Of a stretch of DNA of 64,000 bases, positions 8,004-16,979 are shown piece after piece (the first letter of the stretch is position 1; each line of letters starts with the position of its first letter). The position numbers and the translations under genes are program-made. The notes under the pieces are model-generated. The model saw only the letters and a list, made by a program, of their open reading frames with translations. It did not search any database and was not told the DNA's origin. The DNA is from JAQVEM01 sp964603595 (GTDB taxonomy: Bacteria > Actinomycetota > Humimicrobiia > Humimicrobiales > Humimicrobiaceae). The DNA lies in NCBI GenBank assembly GCA_964603595.1, contig CAZRVN010000006.1:1-64000 (forward strand), written 5' to 3'.

Positions 8004-11000
8004 TCAATTAAATTTAAATCCCTTTTTGGTAATAACCTTTACACATGCATCTACTGCCCTGGGGTCATATAATTTTCCCTTGTTTTTTTTGATTTCTTCT
8101 AGCGCAACTCCTATGCCAAGGGCTGGGCGGTAAGGCCTGTCAGATGACATAGCTTCTACTACATCAGCTACTGTTAATATCCTTGCTTCAAGCATTATAT
8201 CTTCCCCTTTTAATCCCTGTGGGTATCCCGAACCATTCATCTTTTCGTGATGCTGGAGTATTATTTTTGCAATAGGCATTGGGAATTCTATATTCTTAAT
8301 CATATTATACCCTGTCTGGGCATGCGTTTTAATTAAACTAAATTCAATATCCGTCAACTTACCAGGTTTGGTTAAAATTGAAGCAGGTATATTTATCTTA
8401 CCAATATCATGAATCGTTGCCGCCAACCTTATACACTCAATTGTTTCGCTACTTAAACCAAGTTCCCTGGCGATAGCCACTGACAGCTTGGATACTCTCC
8501 TCTGATGACCGGAAGTATAAGGATCTCCGGTTTCTACCATTGCTGCCAGTGTGTTTATAACACTTTCCAGGGTTCTTTTAAGTCTTTCATAACTGATCCT
8601 CAGGTCTTTTTCCATTACTTTTCGGTCTGTTATGTCAAACCAGTTCATTATTACATATTCCAGCTCTTTATCACTTGATACTGATTTTGCATATACTTCT
8701 ACCCAGAATCCCACACCCATCTTATTGACATAATGACGTTCTTTCCTGATACAACCTCTTTTAAATATCCCACTAAACTTCTCCCTGTATTTTTTAACCT
8801 CTTTTTTAGGCCACCATGGATAAGGCGGTTTTTTACCAAGTAATTTATTTGATTTAATACCGATAATATTCTCCAACGCCATATTAACATACCTTATGGA
8901 AGTATCTGAATTAAGCACTATGATTGGATTTGGTGAATTCTCCATTAAACTGGAACTGAATTTATCACTGTCTTTCAGTAACTTTTCAGCTTCTTTCCGT
9001 TTAGTTACATCCATAATAGTCCCTACAAGTCTAGTGGGCTTATTTGACTCATCATAGAAAGGTATAGCTTTCATACTAATATAAATTTCATGCTTATTTT
9101 TCAGCAGCATTCTATGTTCTATATCTATAAGCTTTTTATTATCTAATGCATCATCTATAACTTTTCTTACAAATACATTATCCTCCGGATGGACTAAATC
9201 CATAACGGTACTAAAATTTCCATCAAATTTTTTAGGATCAATCTTTAGAATCCTATAAACTTCATCTGACATAGAAATCTTATTGGTCTCTAAATTCCAG
9301 TTAATAGACCCTATATGAGCAATACTCTGCGCTTCTCTGAGATCTCTCTCTTCTCTGACTAATTCTTCCTCTGTCTTTTTTGTTTCTGTTATATCTATTA
9401 CAACTTCAATTACCTTATCAATGGTTCCATCAGGATTAGGAAAAGGAGCTGAAAGTAATTTATAAAATCTTTTATTCCTGGCCTGCAATTCTAATTCGAA
9501 AACTTTATTTTCTCTGATTGATTTTTTTATTTTACAGTTATCACATGGTTTATTTCTATTCATATATTTCTCATAACAAAATTTACCGGATATCTTCCCA
9601 AATTTGTCTTTTAAAATCTTATTTTGATAATATATTTTGTAATCTAGCCCCACTATATCTATCCCGATTCCAGTATTTGCCAGGCCTCCTATCAAAGATT
9701 TTAGTTTATTTCTCTCGGATTCTAAAATATTATTTGCTTCTCTTTTTTCAGTTACATCCACACCGGTTCCCAGTATATACCTTAGTTTCCCATTTTCCTT
9801 AATAGTGGTTGTTTTAATATCCAAATAAATGATTTTCCCACCCTTGCCTATAATTGGCATAGAGTTATAATGAACTCTTTTTTTAGATATTTCTTTAAGA
9901 AATTTATCACTATTATTGCGCGTTCCTTTTATCCACCATGGATAAGGCGGTTTTTTGCCGATCAGACTGCTTGATTTACAACCTGTCAATTTTTCCATTG
10001 CAGTGTTTATATACCTCATAGAATAATCCGAATTAAAAACTACTATCGGGTTAGGTGAATTTTCCATCAAGCTGGAACTGAATTTTTCACTATCTCTAAG
10101 TAGCTTTTCAGTTTTTTTCTCTCTTGTCAGGTCATCATAAACAACAACAATCTCTCCGGAGTGTAACTTATAGATATAATTACGCCTCCATCCTGCAATC
10201 CTATTATCTTTATAAAAACCCACAGGATATTTTTCAGGTTTTCCTGTCCTATAAACCCTTTTAAAAATATCATAAAGACCAAAATCTTTTACACCGGGAA
10301 AGGCCTTGAGGACGCTCTCTCCAATGACTTTTTCCTTTTTTATGCTATCAATTTCTTCTGCAGCTTTGTTAAGATCCCTTATTATAAAGTCACTTCCACC
10401 ATTTACCGGTTCATAAACTACTACACCGCTGCTCCTATTATTAAAGAGCTCCCTGAATTTATTTTCATTTTCTTTTATTTTTTTAAAAGCTTTCTCCTGC
10501 AGGGTTATATCCTTAAACCCCTCAATAATTCCCGTAATTTTGCCTTTCTGGCTGTAAATTGGTTTTGAACTTAAATCACAGATAATTTTCTTGCCATTCT
10601 TATTTATTCTCTCAACTTTTTCATTTATAAATTTCTTACCATTTAAAATTCTTTTAAGAAAGCAATTTTTAGTATTGCACTCCTCACCATAAGCTACCTC
10701 GAAACATTTCTTTCCTCTTATATCTTCCGAATCAAGACCAAACAAATCAGTATATGCTCTGTTTACTTTTAAAACATTAAAATTCCTGTCTATAGCTACT
10801 ATACCGTCTACAGAAACATCAAAAATCTGGTCAAGTTCAGTATGGGCATCCTTTAAGTCTTTTTCTATTTTATTTCTTTTTATCGCAACAGCTAACTGCT
10901 CGGAAATTGCGCTGATTCTTTCGAGATCAAAAGCATTAAAGTTTCTTTTCCCGGATATATCAATTAGTCCTATTACATCGCCATTTGAAATAAGAGGAAC

Positions 11001-11510
11001 AATCATAACTGATTTTATGTTCATGATCTTATAAATCTGTGGTATAAGCTTTCTAATTGCTCTTTTCAATAATTTTTTATTATCCGGTAAAACTTCAATA
11101 AATTCCCTTATTAATTTTATTATTTCCACATCATCATTTATAATTACCGACTTCTTTTCCTTCAATATTTTGTAATAATAACTCCTCTCTGCTAATGGCA
11201 ACCTTACCCGGGGTATTTTGATTTTAATTAATTTTTCTATTTTCTTCTTCTGGGCTGAAGTTCTATTAATGCTCTGCAACACGAGATATTTCCCGTCATT
11301 ACTTAGTAAATACAGAGCAATGCCTGAACCAGAAAACAGTTTCCTGGTTTTTTTAGTTATAAGTTTAACTATTTCTTCCAGACTCTTTCCATGATTTACA
11401 GCAATGTTTACAGAATTTACTAGTTCCAGATCCTCCAGCTTCTGCTGCATTTCATTACTATTAATTTTCTCTTCTTTTTTACCCTTTGCTAAATCTTTAT
11501 TTTTTACCAT
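8004..11510 (-). CDS. GAF / multi-PAS / HD-GYP c-di-GMP phosphodiesterase sensor
   Basis: A 1168-residue soluble signalling protein with no obvious membrane span. A GAF domain (about residues 30-215) is followed by six PAS-like modules (about 225-340, 350-465, 467-590, 600-715, 725-840, 841-965) and a C-terminal HD-GYP domain (about 980-1165). The catalytic motifs are intact: HDIGK near 1033, and HHEKMNGSGYPQGL near 1090-1100. HD-GYP domains hydrolyse cyclic di-GMP, so the protein probably lowers this messenger in response to small ligands or redox state. PAS1 and PAS4 carry cysteine clusters (ECNTKNC and PCDNC). PAS3 and PAS6 are recent duplicates. It has its own strong promoter and is placed between yraN and comM as an accessory insertion. 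No GGDEF protein is in the window. Confidence 0.9.
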   Translation of the reverse strand: MVKNKDLAKGKKEEKINSNEMQQKLEDLELVNSVNIAVNHGKSLEEIVKLITKKTRKLFSGSGIALYLLSNDGKYLVLQSINRTSAQKKKIEKLIKIKIPRVRLPLAERSYYYKILKEKKSVIINDDVEIIKLIREFIEVLPDNKKLLKRAIRKLIPQIYKIMNIKSVMIVPLISNGDVIGLIDISGKRNFNAFDLERISAISEQLAVAIKRNKIEKDLKDAHTELDQIFDVSVDGIVAIDRNFNVLKVNRAYTDLFGLDSEDIRGKKCFEVAYGEECNTKNCFLKRILNGKKFINEKVERINKNGKKIICDLSSKPIYSQKGKITGIIEGFKDITLQEKAFKKIKENENKFRELFNNRSSGVVVYEPVNGGSDFIIRDLNKAAEEIDSIKKEKVIGESVLKAFPGVKDFGLYDIFKRVYRTGKPEKYPVGFYKDNRIAGWRRNYIYKLHSGEIVVVYDDLTREKKTEKLLRDSEKFSSSLMENSPNPIVVFNSDYSMRYINTAMEKLTGCKSSSLIGKKPPYPWWIKGTRNNSDKFLKEISKKRVHYNSMPIIGKGGKIIYLDIKTTTIKENGKLRYILGTGVDVTEKREANNILESERNKLKSLIGGLANTGIGIDIVGLDYKIYYQNKILKDKFGKISGKFCYEKYMNRNKPCDNCKIKKSIRENKVFELELQARNKRFYKLLSAPFPNPDGTIDKVIEVVIDITETKKTEEELVREERDLREAQSIAHIGSINWNLETNKISMSDEVYRILKIDPKKFDGNFSTVMDLVHPEDNVFVRKVIDDALDNKKLIDIEHRMLLKNKHEIYISMKAIPFYDESNKPTRLVGTIMDVTKRKEAEKLLKDSDKFSSSLMENSPNPIIVLNSDTSIRYVNMALENIIGIKSNKLLGKKPPYPWWPKKEVKKYREKFSGIFKRGCIRKERHYVNKMGVGFWVEVYAKSVSSDKELEYVIMNWFDITDRKVMEKDLRISYERLKRTLESVINTLAAMVETGDPYTSGHQRRVSKLSVAIARELGLSSETIECIRLAATIHDIGKINIPASILTKPGKLTDIEFSLIKTHAQTGYNMIKNIEFPMPIAKIILQHHEKMNGSGYPQGLKGEDIMLEARILTVADVVEAMSSDRPYRPALGIGVALEEIKKNKGKLYDPRAVDACVKVITKKGFKFN
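8811..8990. repeat. Intragenic direct repeat, copy 1 (PAS6)
   Basis: This 180-bp stretch aligns without gaps to 9933-10112 at an offset of exactly 1122 bp (374 codons). Both encode the shared PAS start with KFSSSLMENSPNPI and the end GKKPPYPWW. It indicates a domain duplication within the HD-GYP sensor gene. Confidence 0.8.
9933..10112. repeat. Intragenic direct repeat, copy 2 (PAS3)
   Basis: Partner of 8811-8990. The two copies share long identical runs such as ccaccatggataaggcgg. The DNA similarity extends beyond what codon constraint alone would require, which suggests a fairly recent duplication. Confidence 0.8.
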
Positions 11511-11590
11511 TATTTTTAAATTTAACTGTTAAAAACTTAATATTTAATTACATGTTACTAAAATATTTTTATTGTATTATTTTATACTAT

Positions 11591-11619
11591 ATTATATTTT
11601 AGTCCTTGAATTGCGTCAA
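11591..11619 (-). promoter_or_regulatory. Promoter of the HD-GYP sensor gene
   Basis: TTGACG (11619-11614) and a perfect TATAAT (11596-11591) are 17 bp apart on the minus strand. The start would be near 11584, giving a leader of about 74 nt. It sits in the 133-nt gap after yraN, so the two accessory genes have their own transcription unit. No clear Shine-Dalgarno precedes the ATG at 11510. Confidence 0.7.
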
Positions 11620-11643
11620 TGTTTCAAAACGCACTCTGTTTTT

Positions 11644-12048
11644 TCAAAAAGCATTCTCTATATACTCAATCTTTACATTTTTATTACCTTTTAAAACCTC
11701 AGATGAGAATACATCTATAAAAAGACTGCCCTCTCTGAATGCTTTACTTACAATTCCTCTATCTATAACTATGGAAATAACATCAAAATGAGGGTTTAAA
11801 TATAGAAAGCAATTTTTTGCCATATAAAAACTTGCTGATTTTCTTATCCTTGAAATCTTTAATTTTCCTACTGCCTCAAGTGGGTCTCCATATTCCAGAC
11901 TGGTTCTTGTCTTAACCTCCAGGAATATTAAATCATTGTTTCTCTGGGCTATTAAATCTATTTCACCATATCTACTCCTATAGTTTTTCTCCAATATGGC
12001 GTAGCCCTTTCTCTCCAGGTATTTTCGGGCTATAAACTCTCCAACCAT
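11644..12048 (-). CDS. yraN: UPF0102 endonuclease-like protein YraN
   Basis: A 134-residue member of the UPF0102/YraN family, a restriction-endonuclease-like fold. The signature YRSRYGEIDLIAQ, then IFLEVKTRTS, gives the Asp and Glu-x-Lys of a PD-(D/E)xK active site near residues 25-48. The biological role in bacteria is unsettled; DNA repair or recombination is usually proposed. It follows rnhB by 25 nt, the conserved actinobacterial order, but comM is displaced 5 kb downstream by two accessory genes. Confidence 0.9.
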   Translation of the reverse strand: MVGEFIARKYLERKGYAILEKNYRSRYGEIDLIAQRNNDLIFLEVKTRTSLEYGDPLEAVGKLKISRIRKSASFYMAKNCFLYLNPHFDVISIVIDRGIVSKAFREGSLFIDVFSSEVLKGNKNVKIEYIENAF

Positions 12049-12073
12049 ACCCGTAAATTTTTTATCAGATTTA

Positions 12074-12718
12074 TTAACTTAAAACACCCCTGAAAGATGC
12101 CCTGTGGATTACTGAAGGTCCATACTTTTCTAGAGACCTGAGATGCTGCCTTGTTCCATAACCTTTATTACTCTCCAGCCCATATTCGGGATAATATTTA
12201 GAAAGCTTTAACATTATCTTATCTCTTATAACTTTTGCAATTATTGACGCGGCAGCAATAGAAATGCTGAGCTGGTCACCTCTTACAACAGGCAGGTATC
12301 CCTCACCCAGGTCTCCGTTGACAAAATCTGCAAGGACAATATCCGGCTTCACTCTCAAACTGCTTACTGCCTTTTTAAACACAATTATATTTGCTTTTGT
12401 TATGGATAATCTGTCGATTTCACCGGGAGGGATTTTAGCTACAGACCAGCAAAGGCAGTTTTTAACTATTTTTTTAAAGATATGTTTTCTCTTGACTTCA
12501 TTCAACTTCTTAGAGTCATCTATATCTTCTATCATCATTTTTTTATTTTGCATTATAACAGCAGCTGCAACCAGAGGCCCGGCAAGTGAACCCCTTCCTA
12601 CTTCGTCAACCCCTGCAACTAACTCATAGCCATCAAGATATAGGTCATTCTCATATCTGCACAGACTTAAAAGTCTTTTTGTCTCATTAAAATTCATTCT
12701 GCCTTTAAAGATCACCAT
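12074..12718 (-). CDS. rnhB: Ribonuclease HII
   Basis: Removes ribonucleotides from DNA and RNA primers in RNA-DNA hybrids. The 214-residue protein shows GVDEVGRGSLAGPLV near residues 37-51 (the metal-binding Asp-Glu pair), DDSKKL near 70, and VVRGDQLSISIAAASI near 145, which hold the remaining catalytic Asp residues. The listed ATG (12718) overlaps the lepB stop. An ATG 21 nt further in (12697), preceded by AAAGG, is an equally good start and would give 207 residues. Confidence 0.95.
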   Translation of the reverse strand: MVIFKGRMNFNETKRLLSLCRYENDLYLDGYELVAGVDEVGRGSLAGPLVAAAVIMQNKKMMIEDIDDSKKLNEVKRKHIFKKIVKNCLCWSVAKIPPGEIDRLSITKANIIVFKKAVSSLRVKPDIVLADFVNGDLGEGYLPVVRGDQLSISIAAASIIAKVIRDKIMLKLSKYYPEYGLESNKGYGTRQHLRSLEKYGPSVIHRASFRGVLS

Positions 12719-13257
12719 CGGGATGGTGGCCAGTAAATTATAATAAATTTACCGAAAATGTCCTTCTCCGAAATTGCCCCAAAAAATCTGCTGTCAAGAC
12801 TGTTTTTTCTGTTATCACCCATTACAAAAACTTTATCTTCGCCAATATTTACAGTCTGGTTTATATAAGAAATATTCTGGCTGCCGGGTAAATATTCTTC
12901 AATTATTTTCTCGCCATTTATATAAATTTCACCTTCACTGGTTAAAGTGATTTCATCTCCCTCAATTGCAATAACCCTCTTAACCAGGTCTTTTTCCTCA
13001 ATTGATGAATGAAACGCCACGATATCTCCTCTTTTAACAGATGTAAATTTGTACGAAAGCTTATTAATTAAAACCTTATCCCCTACATTTAAACTCTGTT
13101 CCATTGAAGGAGTGGGGACAATAAATGGCTCAATTACGAAGACTCTTATTAAAGTGGCTGACACTACTGCGGCTAACACCACCAGAGCATAAATCAGAAA
13201 TTCTTTAAAAATTTTCTTCTTTCTGTTCGCACTGGCTGCTTTATTTTCTAAAGACAT
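12712..13257 (-). CDS. lepB: Signal peptidase I
   Basis: Membrane serine protease that cleaves signal peptides from exported proteins. The protein has 181 residues with one N-terminal membrane helix (about 18-40). The catalytic Ser is in PTPSMEQSL near residues 52-60 and the catalytic Lys in VKRVIAIEGDE near 93. The C-terminal box GDNRKNSLDSRFFG is the family signature. It lies 27 nt after rplS and overlaps rnhB by 7 nt, the expected rplS-lepB-rnhB order. Confidence 0.96.
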   Translation of the reverse strand: MSLENKAASANRKKKIFKEFLIYALVVLAAVVSATLIRVFVIEPFIVPTPSMEQSLNVGDKVLINKLSYKFTSVKRGDIVAFHSSIEEKDLVKRVIAIEGDEITLTSEGEIYINGEKIIEEYLPGSQNISYINQTVNIGEDKVFVMGDNRKNSLDSRFFGAISEKDIFGKFIIIYWPPSRW

Positions 13258-13283
13258 TAATATTAGTGGTAAGTGTTTATTAT

Positions 13284-13625
13284 TTATTTAAACTTAACTT
13301 TTGATTTTTTACCTATTTTATTTCTAAGATAGTACAACTTTGCCCTTCTTACTATACCTTCTCCTAGCTTTTCAATAGACTGTATTACCGGCGAGTTTAT
13401 AAGAAAAGTTCTTTCTACTCCAACTCCGTTAAAAGAAATTTTTCTTACTGTAAATGACTTATTTATCCCTGCGCCTTTTATCCTTAACACAATCCCCTCT
13501 AAAACCTGAACCCTGTCTTTGTTCTCTTCGCTGATTCTTATTTTAACCCTTACCTTATCACCGGGTTTAAATTTAGGAATATCCGACCTTAAATATTTAC
13601 TTTCTACTTTATCTAATTTATTCAC
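13284..13625 (-). CDS. rplS: 50S ribosomal protein L19
   Basis: Large-subunit protein at the 30S-50S interface. I place the start at the GTG at 13625, giving 113 residues beginning with MNKLDKVESKYLRSDIP, which aligns with the family N-terminus. An upstream in-frame TTG (13670) would add 15 residues outside the family consensus and has no Shine-Dalgarno sequence. Conserved segments are FKPGDKVRVKIRI, QVLEGIVLRIKG and RRAKLYYLRNK. It follows trmD as in most bacteria. Confidence 0.95.
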   Translation of the reverse strand: MNKLDKVESKYLRSDIPKFKPGDKVRVKIRISEENKDRVQVLEGIVLRIKGAGINKSFTVRKISFNGVGVERTFLINSPVIQSIEKLGEGIVRRAKLYYLRNKIGKKSKVKFK

Positions 13626-13681
13626 TTTACTGCCCAGCCCATCTATCTTAATATCAATAAAACCAAACAAATATAATTAAT

Positions 13682-14383
13682 TTAACTCTCTTTGTCAAAT
13701 AAATCCGGCCTCTTTTTTCTGGTTATTTCTTCCGACTTTCTTTTTCTCCAGTTTTTAATGCTTTTATGGTCACCGCTTAAAAGAACTTCAGGAACAGCTA
13801 CACTTTTGAAGACTCTTGGCCTTGTATACTGGGGATAATCAAGGAGCCCCTCCTCAAAAGACTCCATTTCCAGGGATTCTTCCTTTCCAACCACTCCCGG
13901 AAGCAGTCTTATTATCCCGTCTATCATTACCATTGCCGGAAGCTCACCGCCGGTCAATATATAATCCCCAATAGAAATTTCAGTATCCACCAGCAAATCC
14001 ACTATTCTCTGGTCTATACCCTCATATCTTCCGCAAATTATTATTATATTTTCAAGCTCTGAGAAGTATTTCAATTTGCCCTGGACAAGCTTATCACCTG
14101 AAGCAGCTAAGAGTATGACCTTCTGCTTGTTCTTTTTCTGAATTTTATTTTTTCTTTTAATAAAATTTACAGCATTTTCTATCGGTTCTGGCATTAACAC
14201 CATGCCTGGACCTCCACCGTATGGCCTATCATCAACTCTGCAACGTTTATAACTGGAAAAACCTCTTAAATCATAAACATTAAGTTTACATATATTCTTT
14301 TTGAAAGCTTCTTTTACAACTCCATATTCAACAATATTTTTAAACATATCAGGGAAAATAGTTATAACATCTATTATCAGCAT
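13682..14383 (-). CDS. trmD: tRNA (guanine-37-N1)-methyltransferase
   Basis: Uses S-adenosylmethionine to methylate G37 next to the anticodon, preventing frameshifting. The 233-residue protein has the SPOUT knot fold. Motifs are ITIFPDMF near the start, DDRPYGGGPGMVLMPEPI near residues 52-69, and the knot segment GDYILTGGELPAMVMIDG near 140-157. It sits 36 nt after rimM and 56 nt before the chosen rplS start, in the rpsP-khpA-rimM-trmD-rplS operon. Confidence 0.97.
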   Translation of the reverse strand: MLIIDVITIFPDMFKNIVEYGVVKEAFKKNICKLNVYDLRGFSSYKRCRVDDRPYGGGPGMVLMPEPIENAVNFIKRKNKIQKKNKQKVILLAASGDKLVQGKLKYFSELENIIIICGRYEGIDQRIVDLLVDTEISIGDYILTGGELPAMVMIDGIIRLLPGVVGKEESLEMESFEEGLLDYPQYTRPRVFKSVAVPEVLLSGDHKSIKNWRKRKSEEITRKKRPDLFDKES

Positions 14384-14419
14384 TTTTAAAAATAAGAGAA
14401 AATAATAATTTTATAAACT

Positions 14420-14962
14420 TTAGATATACTCCGGTATCCTTTTTAACACTACCTTTTTATCATCCAAATCTATAGTATCAATATAGTCTTTAATAACCGG
14501 AACATAAAAAATCTTTTCTTTATTACCCTTAATATCTAACCTATCATTTTCTATCTTTACCACCAGATTATCATTAGAAACAAATTTTTCTACATCTAAT
14601 ACTATCCCGACAAAAGTACCACCTACCGAATAAACCCTGCAACCTTTTATATCATCTATCAAGTACTGATTTTTTTTAAGCGTGGGCATGCTCTTTCTTC
14701 TCCTAAAAACATGCCTTCCTCTTAACTCTTCTGCAAGGTCCCTGTTTTCTATGTCCTTGAATTTAATTATAAAAAAGCTTTTATTCTCTTTTGATTTAAA
14801 GTATTTAATATTCTCAACTTTTGCTTTCGCGGTACACTTTTCATCAAAAAAAAGGGATGACCCCCTTTTAATAGTATTGGGATAATCAGTAAGCAATTCT
14901 ATAACTACTTCTCCCTTTAGTCCATGCGCCTTACTAATTATCCCAATTAATCTTGCATCCAC
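14420..14962 (-). CDS. rimM: 16S rRNA processing protein RimM
   Basis: Assembly factor for the 30S head, binding S19. The 180-residue protein has the N-terminal RimM domain (residues 1-85, with GIISKAHGLKGEVVI) and a C-terminal PRC-barrel (about 95-178, with IDDIKGCRVYS and KIFYVPVIKDYI). Its place between khpA and trmD confirms the assignment. ATG start. Confidence 0.94.
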   Translation of the reverse strand: MDARLIGIISKAHGLKGEVVIELLTDYPNTIKRGSSLFFDEKCTAKAKVENIKYFKSKENKSFFIIKFKDIENRDLAEELRGRHVFRRRKSMPTLKKNQYLIDDIKGCRVYSVGGTFVGIVLDVEKFVSNDNLVVKIENDRLDIKGNKEKIFYVPVIKDYIDTIDLDDKKVVLKRIPEYI

Positions 14963-15029
14963 GATTAATTCCGATATTTAACGACTTTTCCTTTTAAACA
15001 AGTTGTATTGTATTTATTATATAAAAAAA

Positions 15030-15263
15030 TCAATCCATTATTTTTACAATAGAAGATTTACCCCTCTTAGCAGATGCAGCTCTCATTATAACCCTAAGAG
15101 CATTTGCGGTTCTTCCTTTTTTACCAATTACTTTCCCCAGATCATCCTCAGCTACTTTTAGCTTAAAAATCACTGTCTTGTCATCTTCCTCCTCTTCCAT
15201 AATTTCAACATTATCCGGGCTGTCAACCAGCTCTTTTACCATGTACTCTAGTAGCTCTTTCAC
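15030..15263 (-). CDS. khpA: KH-domain RNA-binding protein KhpA
   Basis: A 77-residue single KH domain, the KhpA (YlqC) family, which binds RNA and affects cell division and envelope growth in Gram-positive bacteria. The GxxG loop is seen as IGKKGRTANALR near residues 47-58. It lies between rpsP and rimM, the usual position. KhpB (Jag), its partner elsewhere, is not in the window. Confidence 0.93.
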   Translation of the reverse strand: MKELLEYMVKELVDSPDNVEIMEEEEDDKTVIFKLKVAEDDLGKVIGKKGRTANALRVIMRAASAKRGKSSIVKIMD

Positions 15264-15291
15264 TATTTACCTCCAGTTTAAATTGTAATAA

Positions 15292-15537
15292 CTACCTCTT
15301 TAAATCAATTTTATCAAAAAGTTTCTGAACCGTTCCTGTAGGTTTAGCACCTTTCTTTATCCAGTCAAGAGCTTTATCTTTATCTACTTCTATCTTTGAC
15401 GGATCACTTTTAGGATCATAAATTCCTATTTTTTCTATAAACTTCCCATCTCTGGGTGACCTTGAATCTGCAACCACAATTCTATAATAGGGTTGTTTCT
15501 TAGCACCCACTCTGGTCAATCTAATCTTTACACTCAA
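15292..15537 (-). CDS. rpsP: 30S ribosomal protein S16
   Basis: Small-subunit assembly protein. I place the start at the TTG at 15537, giving 81 residues beginning SVKIRLTRVGAKKQPYYR, which matches the family. A GGAGGT lies 6 nt upstream of that TTG. The longer frame from GTG 15555 would read through this Shine-Dalgarno as codons 3-4 and add six residues absent from S16. It is the first gene of the rpsP-khpA-rimM-trmD-rplS group. Confidence 0.96.
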   Translation of the reverse strand: MSVKIRLTRVGAKKQPYYRIVVADSRSPRDGKFIEKIGIYDPKSDPSKIEVDKDKALDWIKKGAKPTGTVQKLFDKIDLKR

Positions 15538-15580
15538 TCCATAACCTCCAAACACTAGTATATAGCTTTATGCTTTCATA

Positions 15581-15608
15581 ATTATATATTTTTCTATGAA
15601 ACTTGCAA
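15581..15608 (-). promoter_or_regulatory. Promoter of rpsP operon
   Basis: TTGCAA (15608-15603) and a perfect TATAAT (15586-15581) are 16 bp apart on the minus strand, in the 83-nt gap between ffh and rpsP. The start would be near 15574, about 37 nt before the TTG. It gives the ribosomal genes a transcript independent of the long upstream operon. Confidence 0.6.
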
Positions 15609-15620
15609 AATTTTTTTTAT

Positions 15621-16949
15621 TTAAAAATTGTTAAAATTCAAACCGGTTTTTCCTTTCAACCCGGAAAATTGTTTTAACATCTGTTTTGTCTTATCGAATT
15701 GCTTCAATAATCTATTAATTTCTGTAATAGAACAGCCACAACCTCTTGCTATCCTTTTTTTCCTGCTACCGTTTATTATATGTGGCCTTCTTCTCTCCTC
15801 TACGGTCATTGAATTAATTATAGCTTCTATTCGTTTCAGGTAGCGGTCATCCAGACTTGCTTTTTTAAATATCTTATTCTTATTAGCAGAGGGCATCATT
15901 GAAAACAATTTATCCACTGAGCCAATTTTTTTTATGCTCCTTAACTGGCTGATAAAATCTTCAAAATTCAGCTCGTTTTTGTAAATTTTTTGCTCAATTT
16001 TTTTTGCCTCTTTCTCACTTACAACTTTTTCTGCTTTTTCAGCCAGAGTGATAATATCGCCCATTCCCAGTATTCTTGAAGCTATCCTATCTGGGTGGAA
16101 TATACCAAAGTCTTCAATCTTTTCCCCATCGGATATAAATTTTATTTGTTTTTTAACCACATAATATACCGATAGTGCAGCCCCTCCCCTAGTGTCACTG
16201 TCCAATTTGGTTAAAATTATTCCATCAAAATCAACTCTCTTATTAAATCCTTCTGCAATATTTACGGCCTCCTGGCCGGTCATTGAATCAAGTATCATGT
16301 ATATGCTATGGGGACTTATTTTTCTTTTTATATCTGCAATTTCATTCATCATATCCTCATTAACCTGCAATCTTCCCGCAGTATCAATTATAATTACGTC
16401 ACTACCGGCTTTTTTAAATGTTTCCACTCCTTCTTCTGTTAATGACACAGGATCTGAACTGCCCTCAGAAAAAACCTCTACATTTATATTTTTTGCCATA
16501 TCCTCAAGCTGCAGCACTGCTGCTGGCCTGTAAACATCTGCTGCTACAATAGATACTTTTTTCTGAAATCTGCTTTTTATAAAATTAGCCAGCTTTATGA
16601 CAGAAGAAGTTTTCCCGGACCCCTGTAATCCTATCATCATTATAATTGTAGGACCCTTTGGAACAAAACTAATATCCCCGCTGCTTGAGCCAAGCATTTT
16701 AATTATTTCTTCGTTTACTATCTTAACTACCTGCTGATAAGCGGTTAAACTTTCTAGTACCTTCTCACCTGTAGCTTTTTTTTCAACATTATCTAGAAAT
16801 TCCCTTACAACTTTAAAATTAACATCAGCTTCCAGCAGGGCAAGCTTGATCTCTCTTAATGCAGCATCCATATCACCAGGGCTTAATTTACCCTTGTTCC
16901 TTATCTTATAGAACAAATCCTCAAATTTATTTGTAAGTGCTTCAAACAT
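15621..16949 (-). CDS. ffh: Signal recognition particle GTPase Ffh
   Basis: SRP54 homologue that binds signal sequences of nascent membrane proteins. The 442-residue protein has an N domain (1-95), G domain with GLQGSGKTSS near residue 107, DVYRPAAV, DTAGRL and TKLDSDTRGG, and a C-terminal M domain (about 320-442) with SRKKRIARGCGCSITEINRL, the RNA-binding helix-turn-helix. It is slightly short at the C-terminus. It lies 30 nt after ftsY and so keeps both SRP GTPases in one operon. The SRP RNA gene is not visible in this window. Confidence 0.97.
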   Translation of the reverse strand: MFEALTNKFEDLFYKIRNKGKLSPGDMDAALREIKLALLEADVNFKVVREFLDNVEKKATGEKVLESLTAYQQVVKIVNEEIIKMLGSSSGDISFVPKGPTIIMMIGLQGSGKTSSVIKLANFIKSRFQKKVSIVAADVYRPAAVLQLEDMAKNINVEVFSEGSSDPVSLTEEGVETFKKAGSDVIIIDTAGRLQVNEDMMNEIADIKRKISPHSIYMILDSMTGQEAVNIAEGFNKRVDFDGIILTKLDSDTRGGAALSVYYVVKKQIKFISDGEKIEDFGIFHPDRIASRILGMGDIITLAEKAEKVVSEKEAKKIEQKIYKNELNFEDFISQLRSIKKIGSVDKLFSMMPSANKNKIFKKASLDDRYLKRIEAIINSMTVEERRRPHIINGSRKKRIARGCGCSITEINRLLKQFDKTKQMLKQFSGLKGKTGLNFNNF

Positions 16950-16979
16950 TTAAAAGCCCTCTGCTATTAAGTTTTTATA

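Noticed and set aside
15538..15555. Longer S16 reading frame starting at GTG 15555
   Set aside because: The extension would translate the GGAGGT Shine-Dalgarno of the TTG start and adds residues absent from the family.
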